A stretch of DNA of 49,397 nucleotides from Sediminibacterium sp. (lineage in GTDB: Bacteria > Bacteroidota > Bacteroidia > B-17B0 > Aurantibacillaceae): assembly GCA_030054095.1 (NCBI GenBank), contig JASGCO010000032.1, positions 1 through 49,397 on the forward strand. The letters run 5' to 3'. This document shows positions 17,125-24,647 of the stretch, piece by piece. How positions within the stretch are numbered: the stretch's first letter is position 1; every line of letters begins with the position of its first letter. The notes below the pieces were generated by a model. That model ran no database searches. It was not told where the DNA came from and was given only the letters and a program-made list of their open reading frames with translations. The position numbers and the translations under genes were made by a program.

Positions 17125-18609
17125 TTACACTCTATTGCTGCGCCATTTGCTTTTTTTAACAGCCTGAGTCATTTCCACGTTTGATGAAACAGGTTTTGCC
17201 GACGCAAATAAGGTTACACCAGCCATAGCCACTACTTCATCCGGAATATTTCCGGTGTTGTTCAGCATATCCGGGGTATAATGATTTTTGATAAATCCGG
17301 TATCAAACTTTCCGCTGGTAAAGGCCTGGTGTTGCAACACAAACTTGCAAAACTCGAGGGTGGTTTCCACACCTACAATTTTATAATCGTCAATGGCGCG
17401 TATCATTTTGGCAATGGCTTCTTCGCGGGTAGCGCCATGTACAATCAATTTGGAGATCATTGGATCGTAATAAATAGGAATATCCATTCCTTCTTCGAAA
17501 CCATCATCTACACGCACGCCCACGCCTGAGGGGGTTTTGTACACCCATAATTTTCCGATATCGGGTAAAAAATTATTTTGTGGATCTTCGGCACACACGC
17601 GTACTTCGAGCGAGTGACCGTTAATGTTGAGATCTTCCTGCGTGAACGATAGTTTTTCGTTGCGCGCTACTTTGATTTGTTCTTTTACAAGGTCAAGTCC
17701 GGTAATCATTTCGGTTACGGGGTGCTCTACCTGCAAACGGGTATTCATTTCGAGGAAGTAAAAATTCAGCTGGTCATCTACCAGAAACTCTACCGTTCCG
17801 GCACCGCTGTAATGACAGGCTTTGGCAACATCTACCGCGCACTTGCCCATTTTTTCGCGCAATTCGGGGGTAAGTACCGAACTTGGCGCCTCTTCGATGA
17901 GTTTTTGATGACGGCGTTGTATGCTGCACTCCCGCTCGAACAAATACACGCAATTACCATGGTTATCGGCCAGCACCTGCACTTCGATGTGACGCGGACC
18001 ACTGGCATATTTTTCAATAAATACCGCGCCATCGCCAAAGGCGGAAATCGCTTCGCTGATGGCCAGTTTCATTTGTTCTTCAATATCACTTTCCTTTTCT
18101 ACAAGGCGCATGCCTTTACCGCCTCCGCCTGCACTGGCTTTGATGAGTAACGGAAAGCCCACCTCGCGGGCCACACGAATAGCCTCCGCTACGTCGGAGA
18201 TGGCGCCTTCGCTGCCCGGAATCATAGGAACATTAAACGATTTGGCCGTTGCCTTGGCACTGAGTTTATCGCCCATTTTATCCATGCTTTCAGGGCTTGG
18301 GCCAATAAATGTAATACCCGCGGCTTTTACTTTACGGGCAAAATCAGCATTTTCACTTAAGAATCCATACCCGGGATGAATACCGTCCACCTGCAATTGC
18401 TTACAGATCTCGATGATTTTATCGCCCTGCAGGTAGCTTTGCGCGCTGGGCGGCGGGCCTATGCATACTGCTTCATCGGCATAGCGTACAAAAGGGGCGT
18501 TACGATCAGCCTCGCTAAATACCGCTACAGTTTTGATATTCATTTCTCTGGCGCTTTTCATCACGCGCAGGGCTATTTCTCCACGGTTGGCAACAAGTAT
18601 TTTTTTCAT
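17125..18609 (-). CDS. accC: biotin carboxylase (acyl-CoA carboxylase subunit)
   Basis: 494 residues from the ATG at 18609. The start is set by the invariant biotin carboxylase N-terminus MKKILVANRGEIALRV; the frame is open 207 bases further upstream, but that part is repeat-like sequence. ATP-grasp features are all there: HPGYGFLSEN (78-87), glycine loop SAGGGGKGM (159-167) with Lys157, PRHIEVQ with His207, Glu274, and FLEMNTRLQVEH with Glu287, Asn289, Arg291 and Glu295. The enzyme carboxylates biotin on a carrier protein, for acetyl-CoA or propionyl-CoA carboxylase. No accB or carboxyltransferase gene is nearby, so which complex it serves is open. The tail after residue 450 is slightly longer than in E. 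coli AccC. Confidence 0.93.
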   Translation of the reverse strand: MKKILVANRGEIALRVMKSAREMNIKTVAVFSEADRNAPFVRYADEAVCIGPPPSAQSYLQGDKIIEICKQLQVDGIHPGYGFLSENADFARKVKAAGITFIGPSPESMDKMGDKLSAKATAKSFNVPMIPGSEGAISDVAEAIRVAREVGFPLLIKASAGGGGKGMRLVEKESDIEEQMKLAISEAISAFGDGAVFIEKYASGPRHIEVQVLADNHGNCVYLFERECSIQRRHQKLIEEAPSSVLTPELREKMGKCAVDVAKACHYSGAGTVEFLVDDQLNFYFLEMNTRLQVEHPVTEMITGLDLVKEQIKVARNEKLSFTQEDLNINGHSLEVRVCAEDPQNNFLPDIGKLWVYKTPSGVGVRVDDGFEEGMDIPIYYDPMISKLIVHGATREEAIAKMIRAIDDYKIVGVETTLEFCKFVLQHQAFTSGKFDTGFIKNHYTPDMLNNTGNIPDEVVAMAGVTLFASAKPVSSNVEMTQAVKKSKWRSNRV

Positions 18610-18710
18610 AGATACAGGGTTAAAGATAGGGAATTTATTGGTTGTGAGAATCCGTTTTTGCATTGGTTCCGGGTCATTTGCAATACTCCCCCCTGTTTTG
18701 CAAATCACTC

Positions 18711-18742
18711 CGTAAGGGATGGAAGCGGCAGCCCTGCGCGGC
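18711..18742 (+). repeat. GC-rich intergenic repeat motif, copy 1
   Basis: Contains AGGGATGGAAGCGGCAGCCC. From memory, very similar motifs (gggatRgaagcgg..agccc) recur in the intergenic regions of many Bacteroidota genomes. It lies in the 471-base gap 18610-19080 between accC and the ElyC-like gene, and a shorter sister motif in the same direction lies 230 bases further on. Base composition contrasts with the AT-rich surroundings. Confidence 0.5.
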
Positions 18743-18802
18743 ACTTTGCAGATCATACCAATATCGCTTCTAAAAGATACAATTAAATCGACTCTTTTCC
18801 AT

Positions 18803-18940
18803 TTATACTTCCTCAAAAATAATCCCCGTAGCTTTGGCTACGCAGATGATTTTTTCGTCGTCTAAACGAAAAATAGCACCATTTAATTTTGCATCTTTTA
18901 GAACCGAAATTGGTATCAGCGCACGGTTAAGGAGGCGACC
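18803..18940 (-). pseudogene. 3' remnant of a lost coding sequence
   Basis: On the minus strand an open frame of 45 codons ends at a TAA (18803-18805). It reads like genuine protein: LIPISVLKDAKLNGAI, then FRLDDEKIICVAKATG and IIFEEV at the end. A final strand of the form D(D/G)EKxICVAxATG resembles the C-terminus of hotdog-fold acyl-CoA thioesterases, but that is a weak guess. Upstream the frame breaks into GC-rich repeat sequence at about 18930 and meets a stop at 18941-18943, with no start codon. The 5' part of the gene is missing from the window, consistent with deletion or insertion at the repeat. Confidence 0.5.
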
Positions 18941-19050
18941 TCAGAAGCCACCGCAAACCGATGCGATGCGGCGAAGGGTAAGCAGGCTAAAGCGGACAGC
19001 CCGGCCTGCCCGGTCAGGTGGCGGGTGGTGGCAGGTACGGCCCGGTGATT
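18925..19050 (+). repeat. GC-rich intergenic repeat region, copy 2
   Basis: A block far richer in G+C than its surroundings. At its core (18971-19006) is AGCAGGCTAAAGCGGACAGC followed by CCGGCC, similar to copy 1 at 18711-18742 in the same direction and to motif pairs I recall from other Bacteroidota intergenic regions. Internal inverted repeats (CCTGCC/GGCAGG; GCCACC/GGTGGC) suggest secondary structure. It abuts the broken end of the gene remnant on its left and the ElyC-like gene on its right. No convincing protein is encoded here. Confidence 0.5.
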
Positions 19051-19080
19051 CCAAAAAATAATCCTATTTTTATACAGGAT

Positions 19081-19848
19081 ATGTTTTTCGTTTTATCGAA
19101 AGTTTTAGCCTTTGCCTTATCACCTTTTTTATGGGTGTTTGTGTTGCTGCTTTACAGTTTTAAAACCAAGGTAGAAGGCCGTGCCAAAAGATTACGTATT
19201 GTGGCGTTAGTGGTGTTGTATTTGTGCTCGAATAATTTTGTGGTGGATGAGTTGTACCGTGCCTGGGAACCGGTAACGGAAGACCATGATTTGCTGACTA
19301 CCAAATACGACGGGGCCATTGTGTTAGGTGGCCTGGGCTCTATTGATGAGCGACTCGGAAAGATTAATTTTTCGTATGGGGGCGACCGTTTGTTTCAAAC
19401 GTTACGGCTTTATAAAAGCGGGCGGCTGGATCGTATCATTTTTACAGGTGGATCAGGAAGTGTTGAATTTCCATCGCATCGGGAGGGAATTTATGTGTAT
19501 AAATACCTTCGGGCGCTGCAAATCCCCGACAGCGACCTGGTGATTGAATCGAACAGCAAAAACACTTACGAAAACGCGGTGTTTACCAAAAAACTGTTGG
19601 ACAGTTTACATTTGAAACAGCATTTTTTACTGGTCACCTCGGCAGCACACATGCCCAGAGCGATGGCTGTGTTTAAGAAGGCCGGATTTACCGATATTAC
19701 ACCCTATGTTACCAATCGCCTGAGTGGCGAACGACGTTTTACGCCCGATCATTTGCTGATACCTGAACCTGGCGCGGCAGCGGCTTTGAACTGGCTGCTG
19801 CACGAATGGCTGGGGTACCTGGTGTACAAACTAAAGGGCTACGCCTGA
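19081..19848 (+). CDS. YdcF/ElyC family protein (DUF218)
   Basis: 255 residues from the ATG at 19081, which opens a proper N-terminal membrane segment; an in-frame ATG at 19018 would add 21 residues of translated repeat and is rejected. Two hydrophobic helices (about 4-25 and 38-52) anchor it in the inner membrane, followed by the DUF218 domain: DGAIVLGGLGS, IIFTGGSGS, ESNSKNTYENA and LLVTSAAHMPRAMAVF. E. coli ElyC, with the same layout, influences peptidoglycan and lipid-carrier metabolism at the envelope. The biochemical activity is not known. The next gene follows after five bases, so these are probably one operon with the PspC-like gene. Confidence 0.88.
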   Translation: MFFVLSKVLAFALSPFLWVFVLLLYSFKTKVEGRAKRLRIVALVVLYLCSNNFVVDELYRAWEPVTEDHDLLTTKYDGAIVLGGLGSIDERLGKINFSYGGDRLFQTLRLYKSGRLDRIIFTGGSGSVEFPSHREGIYVYKYLRALQIPDSDLVIESNSKNTYENAVFTKKLLDSLHLKQHFLLVTSAAHMPRAMAVFKKAGFTDITPYVTNRLSGERRFTPDHLLIPEPGAAAALNWLLHEWLGYLVYKLKGYA

Positions 19849-19853
19849 TACAC

Positions 19854-21158
19854 ATGCCGCAACCAAACGAAGCCTTGCTTCAATTTATATGGGAACACAA
19901 ACTATGGCTGACGCTGCCGTTTTACACCAACAGCGGGAAGGAACTTTTTGTGATAAGTCCCGGGCAACGGAACACGGAAAGTGGTCCTGATTTTTTTAAC
20001 GCGCGGATACGGCTGAATGGCCTGCTATTACAGGGGAATATTGAGTTACATGTGAAGAGCAGCGACTGGTTGAAGCATGGCCATCAACTTGATGCGCGTT
20101 ACAACGCGTTGATTTTACATGTGGTGTACGAACACGATGTGGAAGTACCGCAGAACACCGCGTATGGTGTAGAAGTACTGGAAATGAAACCATACATTGC
20201 ACCGGGCACGCTGGAACGTTACGCCGCCATGCAGGCGGAGCAACGCCACATTCCCTGTTACCACCAAATGAGTAGTTTACCCGAAGAACTGGTGCGGTTA
20301 TGGCTTAATCGTTTATTAGCGGACCGGATGGAGGAAAGAGCAGCCTCTATTGAACAGGTGTGGCAGTACGAGCAGGCGAACAGTCCGCAAGTTATGTTTA
20401 CGTTACTGTTGAAAGCCTTTGGTTTTAAAAGTAATGCACCGTGTTTTGAGTTACTGGCACGCCACCTGCCTTTAGCTGTTTTGTTGAGACATAGAAATGC
20501 ATTACAAGACATAGAGGCTTTATTACTGGGAATGGTTGGTGCTTTGGAACAGGAAAGTTCAGACGATTACACGCAGGTTTTAAAAACAAACTTTGAACGT
20601 TTAAAGGTTTTGTACAACCTGATTCCTATGCCCCCACACCTGCTACGCACTGGCTCGGTGCGGCCGCATAACTCGCCCTATTTACGTTTAATGCAATTTG
20701 CCGCGCTGGTACACAACTATCCGTTTGTGTTTACAGAACCACTGAGTGAACGTACCTGCCGTTTTTTTTTAGAAACCTCTCTCCCATTACATGCCACTCT
20801 GTATTGGGAATGGCACAGCGCACCCGGACGTAAACGTAACAGAAAATTAAATGTTACTTTATCGGCAGAAAGCCGCTACCAAATTGCCGTTAATGCCTGG
20901 ATTCCGTTTTTGTTTTTTGAAGGTAAACGCGCCAACAATATATCTTTAATAGATTATGCCCTGAATCTAACCGCTACCTTGCCGTTTGAAAACAACCGGA
21001 AAACCAAAGCTTTTGATAACCTAACCTTAACCTGCCGTTCATCTGCTGATAGTCAGGCATTTATTCAGTTACACGATCAATTTTGTATTAAAAAAGCCTG
21101 TTTGCGTTGCGCCATTGGTTTGAAAATTTTGCGAAAAGATGTATATTTGAGTAAGTGA
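19854..21158 (+). CDS. DUF2851 family protein
   Basis: 434 residues from the ATG at 19854; an earlier ATG at 19806 would overlap the ElyC-like gene and add a 16-residue tail with no family character. The N-terminal half shows the family's SGPDFFNARIRLNG and QGNIELHVKSSDWLKHGH, followed by YNALILHVVYEHD. The C-terminus contains a cysteine cluster (FCIKKACLRCAIG) that could bind a metal or iron-sulfur group. DUF2851 is common in Bacteroidota and has no known function; the conserved D/N/E/H residues of the N-terminal part recall metal-dependent nucleases, but I cannot support that further. Its TGA overlaps the GTG start of the PspC-like gene. Confidence 0.85.
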   Translation: MPQPNEALLQFIWEHKLWLTLPFYTNSGKELFVISPGQRNTESGPDFFNARIRLNGLLLQGNIELHVKSSDWLKHGHQLDARYNALILHVVYEHDVEVPQNTAYGVEVLEMKPYIAPGTLERYAAMQAEQRHIPCYHQMSSLPEELVRLWLNRLLADRMEERAASIEQVWQYEQANSPQVMFTLLLKAFGFKSNAPCFELLARHLPLAVLLRHRNALQDIEALLLGMVGALEQESSDDYTQVLKTNFERLKVLYNLIPMPPHLLRTGSVRPHNSPYLRLMQFAALVHNYPFVFTEPLSERTCRFFLETSLPLHATLYWEWHSAPGRKRNRKLNVTLSAESRYQIAVNAWIPFLFFEGKRANNISLIDYALNLTATLPFENNRKTKAFDNLTLTCRSSADSQAFIQLHDQFCIKKACLRCAIGLKILRKDVYLSK

Positions 21159-21397
21159 TTAACAGAATTATAGACTGGTTCGAACAGCAGGCCTTTGGGG
21201 TTTGCAGTTGGTGGGGCAAAAAACTGGGCATACGTTCCACAACGGTTCGTATGTACTTTATCTATCTTTCATTTTTTACCTTCGGGAGCCCAATTATTGT
21301 TTACTTTATAATGGCTTTTATCCTGGAACATAAAAAGTACTTTAAACCCTCGCATTATTTTGGTGTAAAAAGACGCAGTGTGTGGGATATTGAATAA
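21155..21397 (+). CDS. PspC domain-containing small membrane protein
   Basis: 80 residues with a GTG start overlapping the preceding TGA by four bases (GTGA), which points to translational coupling. GKKLGIRSTTVRMYFIYLSF, followed by a long hydrophobic helix (about 32-56) and a charged tail, fits the PspC domain, an inner-membrane module that senses or relays envelope stress with PspA/PspB in proteobacteria. No PspA or PspB is near. A Trp/Cys-rich amphipathic start (FEQQAFGVCSWW) is notable. Role unknown beyond the domain; membrane location is well supported. Confidence 0.75.
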   Translation: MINRIIDWFEQQAFGVCSWWGKKLGIRSTTVRMYFIYLSFFTFGSPIIVYFIMAFILEHKKYFKPSHYFGVKRRSVWDIE

Positions 21398-21488
21398 GCA
21401 CACGCCTTTTTAAATCCGTCATGATCTGAGCAAAACAGAGGCAAATGATTACGCAATAAATCAATACTTACAAAATTAAAATCAACAC

Positions 21489-22388
21489 ATGAAAACAAAT
21501 ATGAAAATGGCTTTACTGGTGCTTTCAGGAAGCTGCAACGCGTTACTGGCTCAGGAAATTGTTACCCGCGAAACATCTGAAAAATTCAGTACCGGATCGC
21601 AAAACGCCATTGTGACTACTATTTTTGAAAACAAAGCAGGTAACGTTATGGATGCCTGGAAAAAAGTACTTAAGGAGTTTAAATACGAAAAATTAAAAGA
21701 CAGTGATAATGAGGTGTTTGGCGATAACATTCTGATTAAAGAATGGGGAAACAATACCGCCGATTTTTACACAAAGTTTGAAGAAGATAAAAAAGCGAAA
21801 ACCGTTAAAATGAGTGTGGCGGTTGATTTGGGAGGAGCCTACTTAAGCTCATCGGGCGATAACGATAAGTTTAAGTTTGTTGAGAAAATGGTAAAGGACT
21901 TTGCGGTACGCGCTACCCGCGAACCCATAACGGAAGCGGCGAAAACCAACGAAAAACAATTACGTAAACTGGAAGACCAGCAAAAGGATCTGGAAAAAGA
22001 TAAGACCAAACTGAATGAAAACATTGAAGAATATAAGAGTAAAATAGGAAAAGCTGAACGGGATATTGTTGAAAAAGACGTGGAACTGGTAAAGAAAAAA
22101 GCGGAAGTAGAGGTTCAGAAAAAAGTGGTTAGCGCCAGCGCCGGAGCCGTAAGTGAACAAGCTAAATCGTCGAAAAAAATTCTGGAAAAACTCGAAGACC
22201 AGCAAAAAGATCTGGAGAAAGATAAAAAGAACCTGAAAAACGACATAGACGACTACAACAAAAAAATCAGAAAAGCACAGGAAGAAATTAAAAAGAATGA
22301 TGAACAGCAGGTAAAAAAGAAAGCGGAGATAGATGCGCAAAATAAATTGGTGGAAGAAACCAAAAAGAAATTGGATAACGTTAAATAG
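21489..22388 (+). CDS. exported coiled-coil protein with an internal 74-residue duplication
   Basis: 299 residues. A signal peptide (about 1-21, ending LLAQ) leads to a globular part of about 120 residues with no recognised family, then a highly charged Lys/Glu-rich coiled coil to the end. The coiled coil is built from two copies of one unit: KLEDQQKDLEKDK occurs twice, 222 bases (74 residues) apart, at 21966 and 22188, with KVV/KLV closing both. I do not recognise the protein; an extended periplasmic or envelope-spanning structural role is possible. It stands 91 bases after the PspC-like gene and 115 bases before apt, and no good promoter was seen. Confidence 0.75.
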   Translation: MKTNMKMALLVLSGSCNALLAQEIVTRETSEKFSTGSQNAIVTTIFENKAGNVMDAWKKVLKEFKYEKLKDSDNEVFGDNILIKEWGNNTADFYTKFEEDKKAKTVKMSVAVDLGGAYLSSSGDNDKFKFVEKMVKDFAVRATREPITEAAKTNEKQLRKLEDQQKDLEKDKTKLNENIEEYKSKIGKAERDIVEKDVELVKKKAEVEVQKKVVSASAGAVSEQAKSSKKILEKLEDQQKDLEKDKKNLKNDIDDYNKKIRKAQEEIKKNDEQQVKKKAEIDAQNKLVEETKKKLDNVK

Positions 22389-22482
22389 ATTTCCTTTTAG
22401 GCCATAAATCGCATTAACAAATAGAATAATTGCTTTTCGTCCTATATTCCGTTAAAATACTCTGAAATGGCAAAAAATTGTT

Positions 22483-22490
22483 TAAGTTTG
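22483..22490 (+). promoter_or_regulatory. likely -7 box of the apt promoter
   Basis: TAAGTTTG fits TAnnTTTG exactly and ends 13 bases before the apt ATG, implying a very short leader of about 7 bases. No TTG stands at the canonical -33 distance, so this rests on the -7 box and its position. Confidence 0.4.
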
Positions 22491-22503
22491 GCACTTCTTT
22501 AAA

Positions 22504-23031
22504 ATGAGCCTTACAGAAAAATTAAAAGCGGTAATACGGGACGTGCCGGATTTTCCAAAACCAGGCATCCTGTTTAAGGATATTACGCCTATTTTCTACC
22601 ATCAGGATTTATGTTCGGAAATTGTACAGGGTTTTATTGCCCGTATGCCTGAAAAACCGGACGCGATTATTGGTATTGAAAGCAGGGGATTTTTGTTTGG
22701 CTTTTTAACCGCCAACGCGTTAAACGTTCCCTTTGTTTTGGTTCGCAAAGCGGGGAAATTACCATATAAAACCATATCGTACGAGTACGCGCTGGAATAT
22801 GGGCATAGTAAAATTGAAATACATGAAGATGCCCTTAAACCGGGCTGGAAAGTGTTAATACACGACGATCTGCTGGCTACCGGCGGCACAGCGGAAGCTT
22901 CGGCTCAATTGGTGAAAAAACTGGGAGCAGAGGTTATGGGGTTTCATTTTGTGGTTGGCCTCGATTTTTTAAATGGAAAAGATAAATTAAATTTACATTC
23001 AAATAATATACAATGTCTGGTACACTATTAG
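22504..23031 (+). CDS. apt: adenine phosphoribosyltransferase
   Basis: 175 residues, standard length. Apt salvages adenine with PRPP to AMP in the cytoplasm. Signatures: RDVPDFPKPGILFKDITP near the start (12-29), IGIESRGFLFG (56-66), RKAGKLPYKT (81-90) and the PRPP-binding loop VLIHDDLLATGGT (117-129). The ATG at 22504 gives the canonical N-terminus, MSLTEKLKAVIRDVPDFP. The 3' end overlaps the longest possible acyl-CoA dehydrogenase frame by 19 bases; with the start preferred for that gene they are 14 bases apart. Co-transcription of the two is likely although the pathways are unrelated. Confidence 0.95.
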   Translation: MSLTEKLKAVIRDVPDFPKPGILFKDITPIFYHQDLCSEIVQGFIARMPEKPDAIIGIESRGFLFGFLTANALNVPFVLVRKAGKLPYKTISYEYALEYGHSKIEIHEDALKPGWKVLIHDDLLATGGTAEASAQLVKKLGAEVMGFHFVVGLDFLNGKDKLNLHSNNIQCLVHY

Positions 23032-23045
23032 CAAACGAAGTTGGC

Positions 23046-24188
23046 ATGAGTTTTCAAAAGAATGAAAATCAGGTGATGATTGCCGATATGATTCAAAAAT
23101 TTGGTAAAGAACATATTTTACCGCAATTAATGCACTGGGATGAGACTCAGGAATTTCCAATCGAAGTATTTAAAAAATTAGGCGAACTGGGCTTAATGGG
23201 TGTACTGGTACCAACCGAGTATGGCGGTTCGGGTTTCTCTTATACCGAATACGTTACGGCTATTTCGGAACTTGGCAAATTCTGCGGTTCCATTGCCCTG
23301 AGTATGGCAGCACACAACAGTTTGTGTACTGGTCATATCCTTCAGTTTGGTAACGAAGAACAAAAGAAAAAGTATTTACCTAAACTGGCTACTGCCGAAT
23401 GGATTGGGGCCTGGGGTTTAACAGAGGCTAATACAGGCAGTGACGCTATGCGTATGAAATGTGTGGCTAAACAGGATGGGGATTACTGGGTGTTGAACGG
23501 CACCAAAAACTGGATTACACATGGTATTACCGGCAATGTGGCTGTTGTACTTGCACGTACAGGCGAATTGCTCGACAGTCATGGCATTACCGCGTTTGTT
23601 GTAGAACGTGGCACACCGGGCTTTAGTGGTGGTAAAAAAGAAAATAAATTAGGTATGCGGGCCAGCGAAACCGCCGAATTGATTTTTGATAATTGCCGGG
23701 TACATAAATCACAAATTTTAGGAAATGTTGGTGATGGGTTTATTCAGGCTATGAAAGTATTGGATGGCGGACGCATCAGTATTGCCGCCTTAAGTTTGGG
23801 TATTGCCAAAGGGGCTTACGAAGCCAGTATTAAGTATGCGAAAGAACGTCAGCAGTTTGGTCAGCCTATTGCCCATTTTCAGGGAATTGGGTTTAAACTG
23901 GCCGATATGGCGACTGAAATTGAAGCGGCAGAGTTATTAACTTTTAAAGCTGCTGATTTAAAAAATAAAGGACAAAAAGTAACCAAAGAAGGGGCTTTTG
24001 CGAAATATTATGCCAGTGAAGTGGCGGTTAAAGTAAGTACCGACGCGGTGCAGATTTTTGGCGGGTATGGTTATACAAAAGATTTTCCGGTAGAAAAGTT
24101 TTACCGCGACAGTAAACTGTGTACCATTGGCGAAGGCACCAGCGAAATTCAAAAACTGGTTATTGCCAGAGAGTTACTGAAGGATTAA
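23046..24188 (+). CDS. acyl-CoA dehydrogenase
   Basis: 380 residues from the ATG at 23046, the family's usual length; an ATG at 23013, inside apt, would add 11 residues (MSGTLLANEVG) without homology value, though it cannot be excluded. Family features: N-terminal helices, VPTEYGGSGFSY, the signature LTEANTGSDAMRM and NGTKNWITHG (FAD/substrate region), KLGMRASETAEL, and the C-terminal IFGGYGYTKDFPVEKFYRD followed by IGEGTSEIQ, which holds the likely catalytic Glu. The enzyme oxidises acyl-CoA to enoyl-CoA with FAD and electron-transfer flavoprotein. The motif set suggests a short-chain/butyryl-CoA-type enzyme, but chain length cannot be fixed. It is followed by a strong terminator. Confidence 0.93.
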   Translation: MSFQKNENQVMIADMIQKFGKEHILPQLMHWDETQEFPIEVFKKLGELGLMGVLVPTEYGGSGFSYTEYVTAISELGKFCGSIALSMAAHNSLCTGHILQFGNEEQKKKYLPKLATAEWIGAWGLTEANTGSDAMRMKCVAKQDGDYWVLNGTKNWITHGITGNVAVVLARTGELLDSHGITAFVVERGTPGFSGGKKENKLGMRASETAELIFDNCRVHKSQILGNVGDGFIQAMKVLDGGRISIAALSLGIAKGAYEASIKYAKERQQFGQPIAHFQGIGFKLADMATEIEAAELLTFKAADLKNKGQKVTKEGAFAKYYASEVAVKVSTDAVQIFGGYGYTKDFPVEKFYRDSKLCTIGEGTSEIQKLVIARELLKD

Positions 24189-24204
24189 TTATTACCGTTT
24201 TTTG

Positions 24205-24236
24205 AAAGCCTGCCATAAAAACTGGCGGGCTTTTTT
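24205..24236 (+). terminator. Rho-independent terminator after the acyl-CoA dehydrogenase gene
   Basis: Ten-base arms AAGCCTGCCA (24206-24215) and TGGCGGGCTT (24223-24232) with one G-U pair and a 7-base loop, followed by a T run. It separates the apt-dehydrogenase transcript from the polyamine cluster. Confidence 0.85.
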
Positions 24237-24274
24237 GTTAATAATCTGGAACATCATTCGTAAAAAACCTATTT

Positions 24275-24646
24275 TTGGAAAAACATCTGACAAACGTGTA
24301 TAAAGAAGGATTGCATCTGATATCGGAATTTAGTGTTGCCGATACGACTCTCATAAAAGATATGGAACTGGTTACCGCCTACTTTAACACCTGCATTGAT
24401 ACATTTGGTTTACAAAAAGTTGGTGAAGTATATCATCAGTTCCCCGAAAGCGGATATACCGCGGTGGTTTGCCTTACAGAGTCGCATATATCGATACACA
24501 CCTGGCCCGAGTTTAACCGGGTAACGTTTGATGTATTTTTAAGTAATTATCAAAAGTACAATAACGAAACTGCCGAAAAAATTCACGATGGGTTGCTGAA
24601 ACTCTTAAACGCCAAAGAGCATTCTGTAAAACGGTTAATGCGTTAA
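24275..24646 (+). CDS. speD: S-adenosylmethionine decarboxylase proenzyme (small prokaryotic type)
   Basis: 123 residues with a TTG start; no in-frame ATG exists before the conserved GLHLI segment (residues 12-16), and a stop lies 30 bases upstream. The signature LTESHISIHTWPE (67-79) contains the Glu-Ser bond cleaved to give the pyruvoyl group; His74 and the downstream acidic and Cys positions belong to the same site, although the usual catalytic Cys region after FDVF is altered here (FDVFLSNYQKYNN, no Cys seen). The enzyme makes decarboxylated AdoMet, the aminopropyl donor for spermidine synthase, which is encoded five genes downstream. Only one base separates its stop from the next ATG. 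The missing Cys may affect activity and deserves a check. Confidence 0.88.
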   Translation: MEKHLTNVYKEGLHLISEFSVADTTLIKDMELVTAYFNTCIDTFGLQKVGEVYHQFPESGYTAVVCLTESHISIHTWPEFNRVTFDVFLSNYQKYNNETAEKIHDGLLKLLNAKEHSVKRLMR

Positions 24647-24647
24647 T

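Noticed and set aside
18610..18816. N-terminal extension of accC by 69 residues
   Set aside because: The conserved MKKILVANRGEIA start lies at 18609, and the extension translates a GC-rich repeat motif.
18834..19061. 75-codon Arg-rich frame on the plus strand
   Set aside because: It runs antisense over the gene remnant and through the repeat, and its composition reflects the repeat's base content.
19018..19080. Upstream ATG for the ElyC-like gene
   Set aside because: It would add 21 residues encoded by the GC-rich repeat; the ATG at 19081 gives a proper membrane start.
24270..24277. TATTTTTG, a perfect TAnnTTTG match
   Set aside because: It overlaps the required TTG start codon of speD and has no TTG at -33 distance, so it is probably chance.
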